A DNA stretch of 64,000 bases from Tritrichomonas musculus. Lineage: Eukaryota > Parabasalia > Tritrichomonadida > Tritrichomonadidae. The stretch is taken from assembly GCA_039105265.1 (NCBI GenBank), contig JAPFFF010000017.1, positions 1,116,001-1,180,000 of the forward strand, in the 5' to 3' direction. The translations under genes and the position numbers were made by a program. A model generated the notes under the pieces. It saw only the letters and a program-made list of their open reading frames with translations. It was not told the DNA's origin and ran no database searches. Positions 47,694 to 58,281 of the stretch are shown piece after piece. Positions within the stretch are counted from its first letter, which is position 1. The number at the start of each line of letters is the position of its first letter.

Positions 47694-48428
47694 ATGAAAG
47701 CCTTTTTAGATAAAGTTGAAAATCAATTTACAATTACTGTCCAGGCAATCAAAGAAAAAACAGGGACAACTAAAGCTGATGTTGATCCAGAATATCAAAG
47801 TGCTGTTGAACAATTTGAAATTGTAAAATCCAGAGTTCATAAATTTATTGGGGATATAAATGATATTATTACCATAATACCTGACATATGCAAATCTGGC
47901 GTTCATTTTTCTCAATCATTAATTTCAGCTGAGGAAAAAAATAATGGTTCTTCTTCTGATCTTTCGCAGTCATTTGATGTTTTCTTTCGGAATATGCAAG
48001 ATCTTGTTGATAGTGAATTAATTAAAATGTCTGAGCCTGCAGTAATGGAAATTTTGCGTAATCTCCAAATTCAATTTAAGGAACTTGAAGAACTTCAAAA
48101 AAATCGAAGAACCACTCAGCTTCTTTGCGATTCATTGCGTGATAAACTTGCCAAAATTTCGAATTCTGGCAACCCTAATGAAGTTGCGCAAGTTCGACTC
48201 CAATTCGAAGCAAAACAAACCGAATTAAAAAAATTAACAGATGATTTTAAAAACCAAATGAAAAGCGTATGGGAGCAAAGATTCAATATGCTTGATGTAC
48301 CTTTTCAACAATTTGTTGGTATAATATTTTTATTTTGCCAACAGAGCTATGGGCAACTTCAAGAGCTACAAAAAAATGTTACCAAAGAAGAGCTTATGCA
48401 TGAATACCCTGTTTCAGATGATATGTGA
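47694..48428 (+). CDS. BAR-domain-like protein (244 aa)
   Basis: ATG at 47694 is used; a slightly longer frame upstream opens with TTG. The protein is entirely helical, with three long amphipathic helices (about residues 25-90, 95-160, 165-230). It has Lys/Glu-rich surfaces and an N-terminal amphipathic start, MKAFLDKVENQF, resembling amphiphysin-like BAR proteins that bend membranes in endocytosis. QLQIQFKELEELQKNRR-type heptads support dimerisation. The assignment is by architecture. It is likely a cytosolic, membrane-associated protein of vesicle traffic. Confidence 0.65.
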   Translation: MKAFLDKVENQFTITVQAIKEKTGTTKADVDPEYQSAVEQFEIVKSRVHKFIGDINDIITIIPDICKSGVHFSQSLISAEEKNNGSSSDLSQSFDVFFRNMQDLVDSELIKMSEPAVMEILRNLQIQFKELEELQKNRRTTQLLCDSLRDKLAKISNSGNPNEVAQVRLQFEAKQTELKKLTDDFKNQMKSVWEQRFNMLDVPFQQFVGIIFLFCQQSYGQLQELQKNVTKEELMHEYPVSDDM

Positions 48429-48632
48429 GTTTATTTATTTATTTTTAGATATTTTAAATAAAGATAAAGATATAATTATTATTTATACAATTATTAATTA
48501 AAAGTTCAGATGATGGTTATATTGCATCATTTGATGCTTTAGAATAATAAATAACAATGTTTAAATTGAATTTATCTAAAAAAAAAAAAAAATAGTAATA
48601 TATTAATATAAAACAAATTCATCATTAAAAGC

Positions 48633-50528
48633 TTATTCTAATTGGCTCAATAATGCTCTTTCTGCTTGTTCTTCGAGTGATAATCCGGGTTCTGCTTGCT
48701 CTTCTGCTTGTTTCTTAATATGCTGTTTCTTCGGTGCTTTTTCTTTCTTTTCATCGTTGAAGAGAGAATGAAGATGTTCTCTCCATTTTGTGTATTCTTC
48801 TTCTGAAATTGGATCATCAGGGCCTAAAAATTCCAATGTTTGGGGTTTTAATTCATTATTTTTCATTGAGGTGTCATCATAATCTTCACCATTTTCATCA
48901 TCTTCAAAATTATCTGAAACTATCTTAAAGAAAGGATAATCTTCGTTTTGAATTTGATCTTCTTCTTCATTTACAGGCGAATTTTGCCTTTCATCAGCAT
49001 CACTATTTTCATTATCTTCATCTTTGCTATCTTTAGAGACTTTTGTGATAACAGGGGTTCCAAGAAGTCCAAATGCTTTGGCAAAATCATCTTTTGATTT
49101 CAAAACTTCATCAAATTTGAAAACTTCACCATCATTGTGTCTCTGGATACTTTTCAAATATGTAGTGAAAGCTTTAATTGCAAGGTGCTTGACATCAGAA
49201 AACTTAGCTAAAATGTCAACAAGTTCTGGTTTAATATTGATAAGTTCTGTTTCAGCAATTTTGATTCCCTTAAGACTCACTTTATTCGATTCGAGCTTTG
49301 GCACAAAACTTGTTTCAGTAGGAGTTAACATGAGTAAGCCTTTACCTCCTTGATAAAAACGGGCAGTACGACCAACACGATGAATATATGTTTCGACACT
49401 AGTTGGGCAATCCATTTGAATAACCCAATTTACTTGAGGAAAGTCGAGACCACGAGCTGCAACATCAGTGGTAAATATTACACCACGCTCTTTCTTTGCG
49501 AAATCAGAACAAACAGAAAATCTTAATTCAGAACTTTGCTTACCTGTTAGATGGAGAAGAGGTAAACCTGGCTTTAGATGACGAAATGCTTCAAATACAA
49601 ATCTGACCATTTTAACTGTCTCCATGAATACAATAAGTTTATCGCTTTTATGGCTTCGTATAAATGAATAAAGAGTATTGATTTTTTCACTTAATGGAAC
49701 AATTGCATAAAATTGAACAAGATTATCTGGCGTAGCAGATTCTCTTTTTTCTGTAATCAAAACTTGAATTGGTTTGTATAACCAAATTTTTGAAAGAGAT
49801 TTTATTGCTTTTCCTGCTGTAGCCGTAAAAAGAAGGGTTTGGCGAGTTTTAGGAAATTCGCGAATAATTGGTTTCAGATCCTTTAAAAATTCATTACCAA
49901 GAAGACGATCGCATTCATCAAGGACCAAAAATTTAAGCTGAGACGTATCAAATTGAGGCGATGTATCAGCATGCTCTTTTAATCGGCCAGGTGTACAAAT
50001 CATAATATTTAATTGCCCAAGATTTGCTTGTTCTTCTTCAAAACGAGTACCACCAGTCACAAGACCTGCACTAATACCAGTATCAGTAATCAGTTTTGTA
50101 AGAACATTATATGTTTGAGAAGCAAGGTCTCGTGTGGGAGAGATAATTATTGCGGCAAGACCAGATTGGTAAGACCATTTTTCTTTTTTTAGCGTTTCGA
50201 TAATTGGAATTATGAATGCGAGTGTTTTACCTGTTCCAGTTTCGGCAGCTCCAATAAGATCACGGCCGCATAATGTGTACAAAAGACTTTGCTGTTGAAT
50301 TGGGCTCATTTTAACAAATTTATTATCTGCTAATGCTTTTTTTGTTGATTCTAAAATTGGGAGCGACGAAAATTCATCAGTAATTAGTGAATCGATATAA
50401 TTATTCTTTTCAATTTCTTCGAGTTTTGCATTAATTTCATCAACCTCCTTTTGGAAAATTTTTCTATTTTGTTGAGTTTCTTCACGTCGTTGATCTCTGC
50501 TACGAAAGCGCTTCTTTGTTTGAGACAT
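48633..50528 (-). CDS. DEAD-box RNA helicase, Dbp4/DDX10-like (631 aa)
   Basis: The helicase core covers residues about 50-430. The Q motif is MSPIQQQ (74-80), Walker A is AAETGTGKT (94-102), motif Ia is PTRDLA and TPGR follows. Motif II is DECD (204-207) instead of DEAD, motif III is TAT, and motif VI is HRVGRTAR near 385. After the core come a conserved helical segment and an acidic, Ser/Asn-rich tail ending in a Lys-rich coil. The N-terminus is basic (KKRFRSRDQRR). Motif pattern and length fit Dbp4/DDX10, which acts in the nucleolus on U14 snoRNA release during 18S rRNA maturation. DECD substitutions are known in some DEAD-box proteins and keep the catalytic Asp-Glu pair. Confidence 0.85.
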   Translation of the reverse strand: MSQTKKRFRSRDQRREETQQNRKIFQKEVDEINAKLEEIEKNNYIDSLITDEFSSLPILESTKKALADNKFVKMSPIQQQSLLYTLCGRDLIGAAETGTGKTLAFIIPIIETLKKEKWSYQSGLAAIIISPTRDLASQTYNVLTKLITDTGISAGLVTGGTRFEEEQANLGQLNIMICTPGRLKEHADTSPQFDTSQLKFLVLDECDRLLGNEFLKDLKPIIREFPKTRQTLLFTATAGKAIKSLSKIWLYKPIQVLITEKRESATPDNLVQFYAIVPLSEKINTLYSFIRSHKSDKLIVFMETVKMVRFVFEAFRHLKPGLPLLHLTGKQSSELRFSVCSDFAKKERGVIFTTDVAARGLDFPQVNWVIQMDCPTSVETYIHRVGRTARFYQGGKGLLMLTPTETSFVPKLESNKVSLKGIKIAETELINIKPELVDILAKFSDVKHLAIKAFTTYLKSIQRHNDGEVFKFDEVLKSKDDFAKAFGLLGTPVITKVSKDSKDEDNENSDADERQNSPVNEEEDQIQNEDYPFFKIVSDNFEDDENGEDYDDTSMKNNELKPQTLEFLGPDDPISEEEYTKWREHLHSLFNDEKKEKAPKKQHIKKQAEEQAEPGLSLEEQAERALLSQLE

Positions 50529-50793
50529 TGGTCGAAAAAAATCTAACCGTAAAATCTACTAAATTCTTTGCTTTACATAATTTTCAATTACTTTGAAATC
50601 AATTCTGTAATTTGCAAGAAATGGTGATGAATTATTGTTCTACTATACTCTAATACTTTTCACCATCATAATCTCATGGATTTATTCCAATAATATTTTA
50701 ATATAATTCTAAAATAACCAAATATGTACAAATATAATTTAATATAATAAATTTAACATAAAAATAAAACAAAATTACAATAATAACAGAAAA

Positions 50794-53637
50794 TTAGCTG
50801 TCATCTTCATTGGCCTCATTTATAGCAAGGACAGCCTGGAATTTCTTTAAAAGAATTTCTTGAAAGTCAGACACTTGTTTTGAAAAGCTAATTGGATCAG
50901 GCAAGTTTAATCTTAAACAAGTTCTCATAACCACTTGTAAGACTCTATGATAATTCTGGTACAGTAAAACGCCATCAAATGAAACTTTTGATTCCAAAAG
51001 TTGGAAAATCTGATGCCTAATTTCAGACACCATTGATTTAGCACCTTCATAGGAATCAGGTGACAAATTATTCATCATTCTTTGTAAAAATGGGAAGAAC
51101 TGCTTCCATCTATTAAGTACCATTGAAAATAATGGAGAAAATTCAGCAAATTCTTCGCATGTAATATCATCTTTATCATATTCAGATGGAACAATTTTCT
51201 TTCCTTGTTTAAACATTAGAATGAATTTATCATGTTCTATATCAACTCTAACTGAATTTTTAACCAAGCCGCTACGATAGAGAGAATCAACCATATTTGG
51301 GTCGATATTTGGTATCATATTCTTCACAAAAAGTGTAAACCGTTTCAATGTCATTCGTGGAACAGGACGATAAAAAGCAAGCATCCTTCTTAATCGTCGA
51401 ACTTGTTCATCTTGTTGCTCACCAAGCGCGAGTTCGAGGATTCTCATCATTGGAATGTTTGCTGCATCGTTCGCCTTCAATCGAAGGTTGTCGCTACATG
51501 AGCAGCCACGAATTGTTATGTCTTCCAATAGTTCAGGTTCAGTATTAGGGAAAGTTGAGCGGAAGAATTCGTCGACTTGAGTTGATGTTAAATAAGTCTC
51601 TGTGAAATAAAGATTCAAATCATCATGCATGATTGGAAAAGACACGCAACGTTGAAGGATCCATACGCGACAATTCAAAAAGAAGCTAAGTTGATCAATA
51701 GTGAAAACTTCATCTAAAAAACGGGTAAAAATAGTAACTTCTAAGAAGCGTTGCATATAGAAATGTGACGTAATAAATATGTCCCAACAACCCTTTTGAA
51801 TAAGATCAGGTTTACCAAATTGTCGAAAGGCCCAAATTAAAAGATACTCTGGAAGACTCATAATTGGCTGATTATCTCGGACTGCTGTTCTATCGTCAAC
51901 TGTTTTTTCATCATATATGCTTCGTATTGAATGGATAAGCCACTCTAATGAGCGAGGTTTTCTATCACTTTCATCTGTTTGAAGTAAGTTAACAAATCTC
52001 GAATTTTTAATAAACGAAACTAACGTTTTAGGAGTTTTATTCGTTACTTTAAATTCTTTCTTTATTTGGCCGGATTCATTTTGTGTACTATTTGCGTCTA
52101 CAGGCTTTTCTGAGATTGATTCAACTTCATCTGTTTGTGTAGATGCATCTTTAACTGACCGTGATTTAAGCGCATTTGCCATAACTCGACGCATAAGCCA
52201 TTTGGCAAAAATTCGAGATTCATCTTCATTAACGTTTTTAAAGTCAAAAAGACCACCATGTGCTTTTGTTATTGAATCTACAGAGTAATCGAAGATTCCG
52301 TTGTTCTTTAAAATAGTTTCACGAACTTCTGTTAAGTCATTGAAATTCTTAATTGCTATTTTACCGCCTTCTTGTGGTGTCATCTTTTGTTGAATCTGTG
52401 TCATATCGCTTTTTACTTGAGAAAATTGAGTCTCGTCATCAATTGAACTTGTAAAAGTTGATTCTGTACCGGCTTTTTTGGGTGGCTGTCGTTTTGGAAC
52501 ACGATTACATTGAATTGCAACATGACCTCTTCCAGATTGATTGGCTGTTCGTAATGGAGTATTTCGTAATTGTTGACATAGTTTTGTTCTATCATCAGCA
52601 ATTGCTCGATAACTGGTGATTTCTTTTCGAACTTTTTCAAGTTCTTTTTCAATATCTTGTAACTCTGAAGTAGCACCTCGTAGTTCCGCAGTTCGAGTTG
52701 ATATATCTTTTGATAGAGTATCTACAAGGCTACTGAGTTTTTGCTGTTGAGCTCTTTTTTCAACAATTTGTTTTCCTATTTCTACTAATTTTAACTGATT
52801 AGTTTGTGAACTTCGCGCCATTGCAGTCTTGTCATTCATTGCATCACGAAGTTGCGCTTCTGCAGTTGCACAACGTGTTTGAAAATCTTTAATTTGCTGC
52901 TTTAAGCCATCAATTGTTCGATTTTGACGATCAATGGCAGATGACGATTTATCTCGCTCTTCTTCTAATGCTTTTCTTTCAATTTCAGCTTTTTCTAATT
53001 CTTTTATTGCAATTTCATAACGTTCTGCAAAATCAGATTTAATACGAGGTATTTCATCTGCAAGTTTTCTATAGTAATCGCCAATTCTATGAAGTATTGC
53101 GCCTCGTTCTGGACTATTTTCGTCAGCTTTTGAAGTAAAAGCATCTAATGTTATTTGGTGTGCTTCAAGATTTTTTTCGAGAGAAATTGTTGTAGCATCA
53201 AATTCTGATTCAGCTTTTTTTGCTTCTTCATCTGCTTTTTTTGAAAGTTGGGCTAGTTGTTCTTGAAGCTTTTGAGCTTCTATTCTTTTTTCAGAAACCC
53301 AAAATTTGCCTTTCGGAGGATTTAAATTGACAAATGTTGGTTCTTCATTGGGATCAAGTTCTTTTTGGGGTGAATTTCGTTTATTTTTTGGTGTCTGAAG
53401 TCTGTGAGATATATCATATGGTGTGCTCATATTTGTAAATATATTAGAGTTATCACTTATTGATGATTTTGGACGTTTCCCTTGCGACTTGATTTTAAAA
53501 GGTGGAAATTCTGGAGGTAATTCAATTTTTCGTTTTCTGAATAAAATAGAGTCTTCAATTGTATTTCCAAGAGGTGCCTCAACACTACTAAAAACATTGT
53601 CATAAAGATGATGAGAAGCTTCTCTTGCGTTTTTCAT
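50794..53637 (-). CDS. Large coiled-coil protein of unknown function (947 aa)
   Basis: The N-terminal 110 residues are disordered, with basic and Pro-rich stretches. Residues about 115-365 form long coiled coils (EAQKLQEQLAQLSKKADEE, DGLKQQIKDFQTRCATAEAQ). A short linker with RQPPKK and a Thr/Ser patch follows. The C-terminal 500 residues are helical and globular, with conserved-looking Trp and Phe positions (WLIHSIRSIYDEK, LLIWAFRQFGKPD, KGCWDIFITSHFYMQRF). Architecture fits a cytoskeletal or flagellar scaffold, but no known family is recognised. The ATG start MKNAREASHHLY is the first in frame. The downstream helicase gene on the same strand is 265 bases away. Confidence 0.8.
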   Translation of the reverse strand: MKNAREASHHLYDNVFSSVEAPLGNTIEDSILFRKRKIELPPEFPPFKIKSQGKRPKSSISDNSNIFTNMSTPYDISHRLQTPKNKRNSPQKELDPNEEPTFVNLNPPKGKFWVSEKRIEAQKLQEQLAQLSKKADEEAKKAESEFDATTISLEKNLEAHQITLDAFTSKADENSPERGAILHRIGDYYRKLADEIPRIKSDFAERYEIAIKELEKAEIERKALEEERDKSSSAIDRQNRTIDGLKQQIKDFQTRCATAEAQLRDAMNDKTAMARSSQTNQLKLVEIGKQIVEKRAQQQKLSSLVDTLSKDISTRTAELRGATSELQDIEKELEKVRKEITSYRAIADDRTKLCQQLRNTPLRTANQSGRGHVAIQCNRVPKRQPPKKAGTESTFTSSIDDETQFSQVKSDMTQIQQKMTPQEGGKIAIKNFNDLTEVRETILKNNGIFDYSVDSITKAHGGLFDFKNVNEDESRIFAKWLMRRVMANALKSRSVKDASTQTDEVESISEKPVDANSTQNESGQIKKEFKVTNKTPKTLVSFIKNSRFVNLLQTDESDRKPRSLEWLIHSIRSIYDEKTVDDRTAVRDNQPIMSLPEYLLIWAFRQFGKPDLIQKGCWDIFITSHFYMQRFLEVTIFTRFLDEVFTIDQLSFFLNCRVWILQRCVSFPIMHDDLNLYFTETYLTSTQVDEFFRSTFPNTEPELLEDITIRGCSCSDNLRLKANDAANIPMMRILELALGEQQDEQVRRLRRMLAFYRPVPRMTLKRFTLFVKNMIPNIDPNMVDSLYRSGLVKNSVRVDIEHDKFILMFKQGKKIVPSEYDKDDITCEEFAEFSPLFSMVLNRWKQFFPFLQRMMNNLSPDSYEGAKSMVSEIRHQIFQLLESKVSFDGVLLYQNYHRVLQVVMRTCLRLNLPDPISFSKQVSDFQEILLKKFQAVLAINEANEDDS

Positions 53638-53781
53638 TGAAAAAATAAAAAAGGTAAATCCAAAAAAAAATTTGAAAATTCATAACGTGTTTTCATCAAA
53701 TTTTCACAAATTGAATTAGATTTTTTGAATTGTAAAAAAGCAGATTGAATTCAAAAAGTTGTTTCTTAAATATAAATTGAT

Positions 53782-56169
53782 ATGTCAATTTCATCACCTC
53801 CAAATTCAATTTACCTTGAAAACTTGTCATTTACAACTAATGAACAAGATATTTATCGAAAATTTTCAATTTTTGGATCAATTAAACGAATTAAAATATT
53901 TTATCAAAAATATCAAAATACAAAATATTCAACAGGATATGCTTTTGTTCAATTTTCAAATAATGAAGGAAAACAAAAATGTTTAGAAAATGGAAAATTT
54001 GTAGAAATAAAAAATATAATTAGAATATACGATATAAAACCACAAACAAAGTTCAACATGTGTGCATTTATTTTTTTCTCCGATCATAGTATTACTCGTG
54101 AAAAGATTAATTCTTTTTTCATGAATTATCAATTATCTGATGTAACAATTCGTTCGAATCCTACATTAAATCTTTTGGGGTTTGCAATCATTCAATTCCA
54201 GTCAAAAACTACATTCGAATATATTTTTCAAAGAACACATAACTCACCATATCAAATAGTTTTTCCATCTACTGAATTAATAGAATTATGGCCTACAAAA
54301 GTGAGTGATACAAGAACTCAAGTTTCTTTTAATCCCAACATTGTAATTGATTACGATAAATTCGCAGATTTTGAAATTATTTATAATTCTACCTCATATC
54401 GAGTAAATTCATTTCTTGCATGTGTTTATTCGACGAGAATCAACCAACTTTTTCTTACTAATTCAATTTCAAATCGGATAGAAACTCGTATCAAAGTTGA
54501 TGGTAATTTTGAAATTATTGCTGATTATCTTCTTGGAAAAGAGATTAAAATTACACAAGATGATTCTCAATTTATTTTTTTAATTTCAGCAGATTTAGGG
54601 ATAGAGTCATTATTAAAAGAAACATACGGATTTGTTTACAGCTCAATGAGCCTAGACAAAGCGATGTTTATATATCGTGAACTTGGTAAAATTCAGATAT
54701 CAATTGAAAATAGTCCGCATGTTCGTTATATGGCTGAAAATATCACAAAAATGCTTTCTTTTGACGATTTCAAAACTTCTTCAACGAATTTAATCTCATC
54801 AGTTTTATATTATTTAAATGAGCATATTCGAAGTATTAATTTGACGCTAGAACAAGCAGAATTATTGAGTGAATGGATAATAGGATACATTAATCAAAAT
54901 AAGGCTGACAGATTGAAACTCTTACAATTTATCATTATATCATCAATTCCAAAAATAAAGACAATCAGTATTATTAATGATCCTACATTCAACATCAATC
55001 TTATTCGAAGGCCACTTTTAAAATATTTGCTTAAAAATAAAAAATTGACAAATTTAAGTATAGATAACAGTTTACTTTCAATTTCTGATGATTCAGATAA
55101 TTCTGATGATGATATGCAGGATTTTGTAAACAATTATAAACTCATTCGTTGCCAGGATGACAAAGATGATGATGATAATGTTAATTTATCTTCTGGTGTA
55201 TTTAAGTGGTTAATTAAGCGTTATAATGCAAACTTGCATGATATTGGTATCGTTTCTGTTTCTTCAAATTCATCAATTCATAAAATAATCGAATATCATG
55301 ATAATGCCGAATACTGGTCAACAACTGATATGCAAGATTCATGGATCATGTTTGACTTTAAAGAATATGAAATAATTCCTACTTCATATACATTAAAAAC
55401 CGTTACCTCATTAAATTATGATGGTAATGATAGCGCGCCTTCTTTGATATCATGGAAATTGGAAGGATTGAATAATGAAAATAAATGGATTATTCTTGAT
55501 GAAAGGAGGCATGTTAATTCAAATTGCAATTCTAATCAATACCGAATTGATCAAAAATCACGCCAACGTTGGCGTTTTATTCGTTTATCTCAAATAGGTA
55601 AAAATAATGCAGGAACTTTTTCAATGTATATTCAAAATATAGAATTTTTTGGAGAACTACCAAGACAAAGAAAGATATTAAACTATTCACCAGGATCAGA
55701 ACTAGATGGCATCTTCTCTCTCTTATCAAGTGAACTGGGAGAAAATCCAGCTTTATTAAATAAGATTGATATTACCTCATCGTGCGATCCAAAATTCCTT
55801 ATAGATGAAACTTGGAAAGGCACTTGGAAGTCTCCAAATGAGAGGAGATCATGGGTAAAAATTGATTTAATGGATGCAAAAGTCGATTTAAATTCTTATG
55901 CGTTAAAATCTCATAGTGGGCCTGGATATCTTCGATCGTGGATTGTTGAGGTATCAGATGATGATAAAAAATGGCATTGTGTTGATAAAAAGACGTTTAG
56001 GAATGATTACAATACTCCATATCGATGGATAAAATGGACTTGTATGACACCTTACTCTAATCCTATTCGTTACATTAAATTCACAATGACAGACATGTCA
56101 GAAGAACGAAAAAATATTTTTTGGCTTTCAGGAATTGAGCTATTTGGTGATTTAATCATCCCAAAATAA
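53782..56169 (+). CDS. RRM, BTB and tandem discoidin-like domain protein (795 aa)
   Basis: Residues about 8-85 form an RRM: RNP2 IYLENL and RNP1-like TGYAFVQF. Residues 90-165 may be a second, weaker RRM. A BTB-like segment follows (DFEIIYNSTSYRVNSFLACVYST, about 193-240) with a helical BACK-like stretch. After an acidic linker (SDDSDNSDDDMQD) come two discoidin or F5/8C-like beta domains (about 475-630 and 640-795). Each has a WxxxDxxDSW- or W-KIDL-type strand, SWKLEGLN or SWIVEVSD, and IRYIKF or FIRLSQ. BTB with discoidin recalls BTBD9; the added RRM is unusual. It may link RNA binding to protein recruitment, for example of a cullin. Confidence 0.75.
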   Translation: MSISSPPNSIYLENLSFTTNEQDIYRKFSIFGSIKRIKIFYQKYQNTKYSTGYAFVQFSNNEGKQKCLENGKFVEIKNIIRIYDIKPQTKFNMCAFIFFSDHSITREKINSFFMNYQLSDVTIRSNPTLNLLGFAIIQFQSKTTFEYIFQRTHNSPYQIVFPSTELIELWPTKVSDTRTQVSFNPNIVIDYDKFADFEIIYNSTSYRVNSFLACVYSTRINQLFLTNSISNRIETRIKVDGNFEIIADYLLGKEIKITQDDSQFIFLISADLGIESLLKETYGFVYSSMSLDKAMFIYRELGKIQISIENSPHVRYMAENITKMLSFDDFKTSSTNLISSVLYYLNEHIRSINLTLEQAELLSEWIIGYINQNKADRLKLLQFIIISSIPKIKTISIINDPTFNINLIRRPLLKYLLKNKKLTNLSIDNSLLSISDDSDNSDDDMQDFVNNYKLIRCQDDKDDDDNVNLSSGVFKWLIKRYNANLHDIGIVSVSSNSSIHKIIEYHDNAEYWSTTDMQDSWIMFDFKEYEIIPTSYTLKTVTSLNYDGNDSAPSLISWKLEGLNNENKWIILDERRHVNSNCNSNQYRIDQKSRQRWRFIRLSQIGKNNAGTFSMYIQNIEFFGELPRQRKILNYSPGSELDGIFSLLSSELGENPALLNKIDITSSCDPKFLIDETWKGTWKSPNERRSWVKIDLMDAKVDLNSYALKSHSGPGYLRSWIVEVSDDDKKWHCVDKKTFRNDYNTPYRWIKWTCMTPYSNPIRYIKFTMTDMSEERKNIFWLSGIELFGDLIIPK

Positions 56170-56736
56170 AAAAAAAAAATTAGAAAGGCATTATTAAATA
56201 TGCGGAATAATGTGAATGTGTTTTGGGTGGTAATAATTTATTTGTCATTTTAATTCAATATTAAATATCTAATTAAATGCATCATTATCAGACTAATGAT
56301 TTATACGAAACTGTTTGTGATAAGTATCATAAATATTTGTCCTGAAGTAAAATAATTTCACAATGCTAATATTTTATTATTAAATAATTTCTCTCATACT
56401 AGCAAAATCATTTTATAGCAAATTTTTAAGCAAGAAAATAAGTAGTAAAAATCAAATACAATGATTTCTTCAATTTTTTTTTTTCCCCAAATGCCAAAAA
56501 GTTTATAATGAAAAATCAATCGTTTTATATGAAGTTTAGATGTTTTCATAAGCTGAAGAAGGGAAATATGTAATATTTGAGGAGTAATAAGCATTGAAAA
56601 TTAATAAATAAAGAGTGTAATAGAATAAACTGGTACGCAATTCAATTTCATTGAATTTAAAAAATAATCAATTCAATATTTGAAAAAGTCATTCAAATTC
56701 AAAAAAAAAAAAAAAAAAAAAAAAAAAGCAAAATTT
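56170..56736. other. AT-rich intergenic region with a 27-base A tract
   Basis: No gene is seen between these two convergent genes. A pure A run occupies 56701..56727, just beyond the 3' end of the Sel1 gene, and several shorter A/T runs precede it. The upstream gene ends in TAAA, the polyadenylation-type signal used in trichomonads. Confidence 0.55.
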
Positions 56737-57678
56737 TTAATCATCATTTTCTTCAGAATTTGTTTCAGAATCAGATCCTTTTTCAGAAACTGAGCTTGTT
56801 TCAGAATCAGATCCTTTTTCAGAAACTGAACTTATTTCAGAATCAGATTCTTTTTCAGAAGCTGAATCATCCACACTTTCATCTTCCCCTGCGATTTTGT
56901 AGTATTTTTTTGCTTCATTTATATCCTTTGGAATTCCTAAACCTTTTGAAAGCATCAAAGCGTATATTCTTGCATCATTGCGTGAACCGTTGTCTGCTGC
57001 TTTTTTGTGATATTCTGCAGCTTTTGGCAAATCTTTTTCAATTCCGTCTCCTTTTAAAAGAATGTGCGCATAAAGACTCATTGAATCAATATTTCCACTG
57101 TCAGCTGCCATTTTGAGATATCGCGAAGCTTCTTTTTTGTCTTCAGGGACACCAACGCCTTTTCTCAGCAGCAATGCATAATTATGCATGCATGAAGCAT
57201 CGCCTGCATCTGCTGCCTTTTTGTAATATTCAGCTGCTGCCTTCTTATCAACAGGAATTCCATCTCCATTGTAGCACATTGATGCATAACTTTTCATTCC
57301 ATCGAGAACTCCCAAGTCTGCTGCCTTCTTGAAATAATAACTCGATTGCTGCTTGTCAACAGCGCATTGGTTGCCATCTCTATAAGCGCATCCCAAGAAA
57401 TAATTTGCTTCTTTTGAGCCTTTAAGAGCTGCTTCTTTTATGTAATTGAAGCCTTCATTCTTGCATCCAGCCTTTCCTCTTCCTTTAATTAATTCATTTC
57501 CACAGAAATACAAAGCATCAACAGATCCAGCGTCTGCAGCTAGCTTGATGTAATGAAAGCCTTGTCGCTCATTTTTGATTACTCCTTGGCCAGTATAGAG
57601 TAGATATCCATAATAATGCATTGATGCCGGATCTCCTTTTTCTGCCTGCTCTTTGTAATAATCAATATTACTACTCAT
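56737..57678 (-). CDS. Sel1-like repeat protein (313 aa)
   Basis: About seven tandem 36-residue Sel1/TPR-like repeats cover residues 8-270, with the recurring pattern A--G---A------L--G-G---D---A--Y-K-AAD-G. Examples are ASMHYYGYLLYTGQGV and ASCMHNYALLLRKGVG. The C-terminal 45 residues are an acidic Ser/Glu tail with three SVSEKGSDSET-type repeats. There is no signal peptide, so it is probably cytosolic. Such repeats form a solenoid that scaffolds signalling or ubiquitin complexes; the family is expanded in trichomonads. The stop codon reads TAAA, a trichomonad-type 3' signal. Confidence 0.88.
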   Translation of the reverse strand: MSSNIDYYKEQAEKGDPASMHYYGYLLYTGQGVIKNERQGFHYIKLAADAGSVDALYFCGNELIKGRGKAGCKNEGFNYIKEAALKGSKEANYFLGCAYRDGNQCAVDKQQSSYYFKKAADLGVLDGMKSYASMCYNGDGIPVDKKAAAEYYKKAADAGDASCMHNYALLLRKGVGVPEDKKEASRYLKMAADSGNIDSMSLYAHILLKGDGIEKDLPKAAEYHKKAADNGSRNDARIYALMLSKGLGIPKDINEAKKYYKIAGEDESVDDSASEKESDSEISSVSEKGSDSETSSVSEKGSDSETNSEENDD

Positions 57679-58114
57679 TTATTTTGACATCAAACAGAGT
57701 TCTTAAAATAAGTTTTTTTTTGAGTGGGAGTTTTTTATTCATATTAATTGAATTTAGTATTGAAATAAAAAAAGGTTGACCTACAAATTAATTGAAAATT
57801 TAAATGATAAATTCAATTTAAATTGAATTTATAAAAAAATTCAGAGAGAATCAAGACATCATTATTTGCAAATTATAAAAAATGAACTTTACCTTTTAAA
57901 AAGGTATTAAGTTACTGATGTTCATTTGATAAAATCTTTTAAACCATAATTTGTAGTTTTATCCATCATTTCATTATATTGATAAAAGTATGTCATTTTG
58001 TTTGAAGTGCAAGCATTCATCTTAAAAATATATTATTATTATTATTATATAATATAGTCCATTAATGTATTACCTTCATAAAAATTCGGAAAATGCTTTG
58101 ACCCAATTATCATA

Positions 58115-58240
58115 TAATTATATTTAATAATAATAATATATATAATTATATTTAATAATAATAATATATATAATTATATTTAATAATAATAATATATATA
58201 ATTATATATTTATTAATAATAATATATATATAATTATAAT
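58115..58240. repeat. Tandem ~28-bp AT repeat
   Basis: Three to four copies of TATAATTATATTTAATAATA plus ATAATATA, nearly identical. They are bounded by an inverted pair of ~20 bases, so the array may be the inside of an old short MITE. Confidence 0.75.
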
Positions 58241-58281
58241 GAAGGTAACATATTTATGAACCATATATTTATGGATTATAT

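Noticed and set aside
56760-57116. A plus-strand 118-residue frame rich in FQNQILFQKL
   Set aside because: It is the antisense of the Ser/Glu repeat tail and Sel1 repeats of the minus-strand gene.
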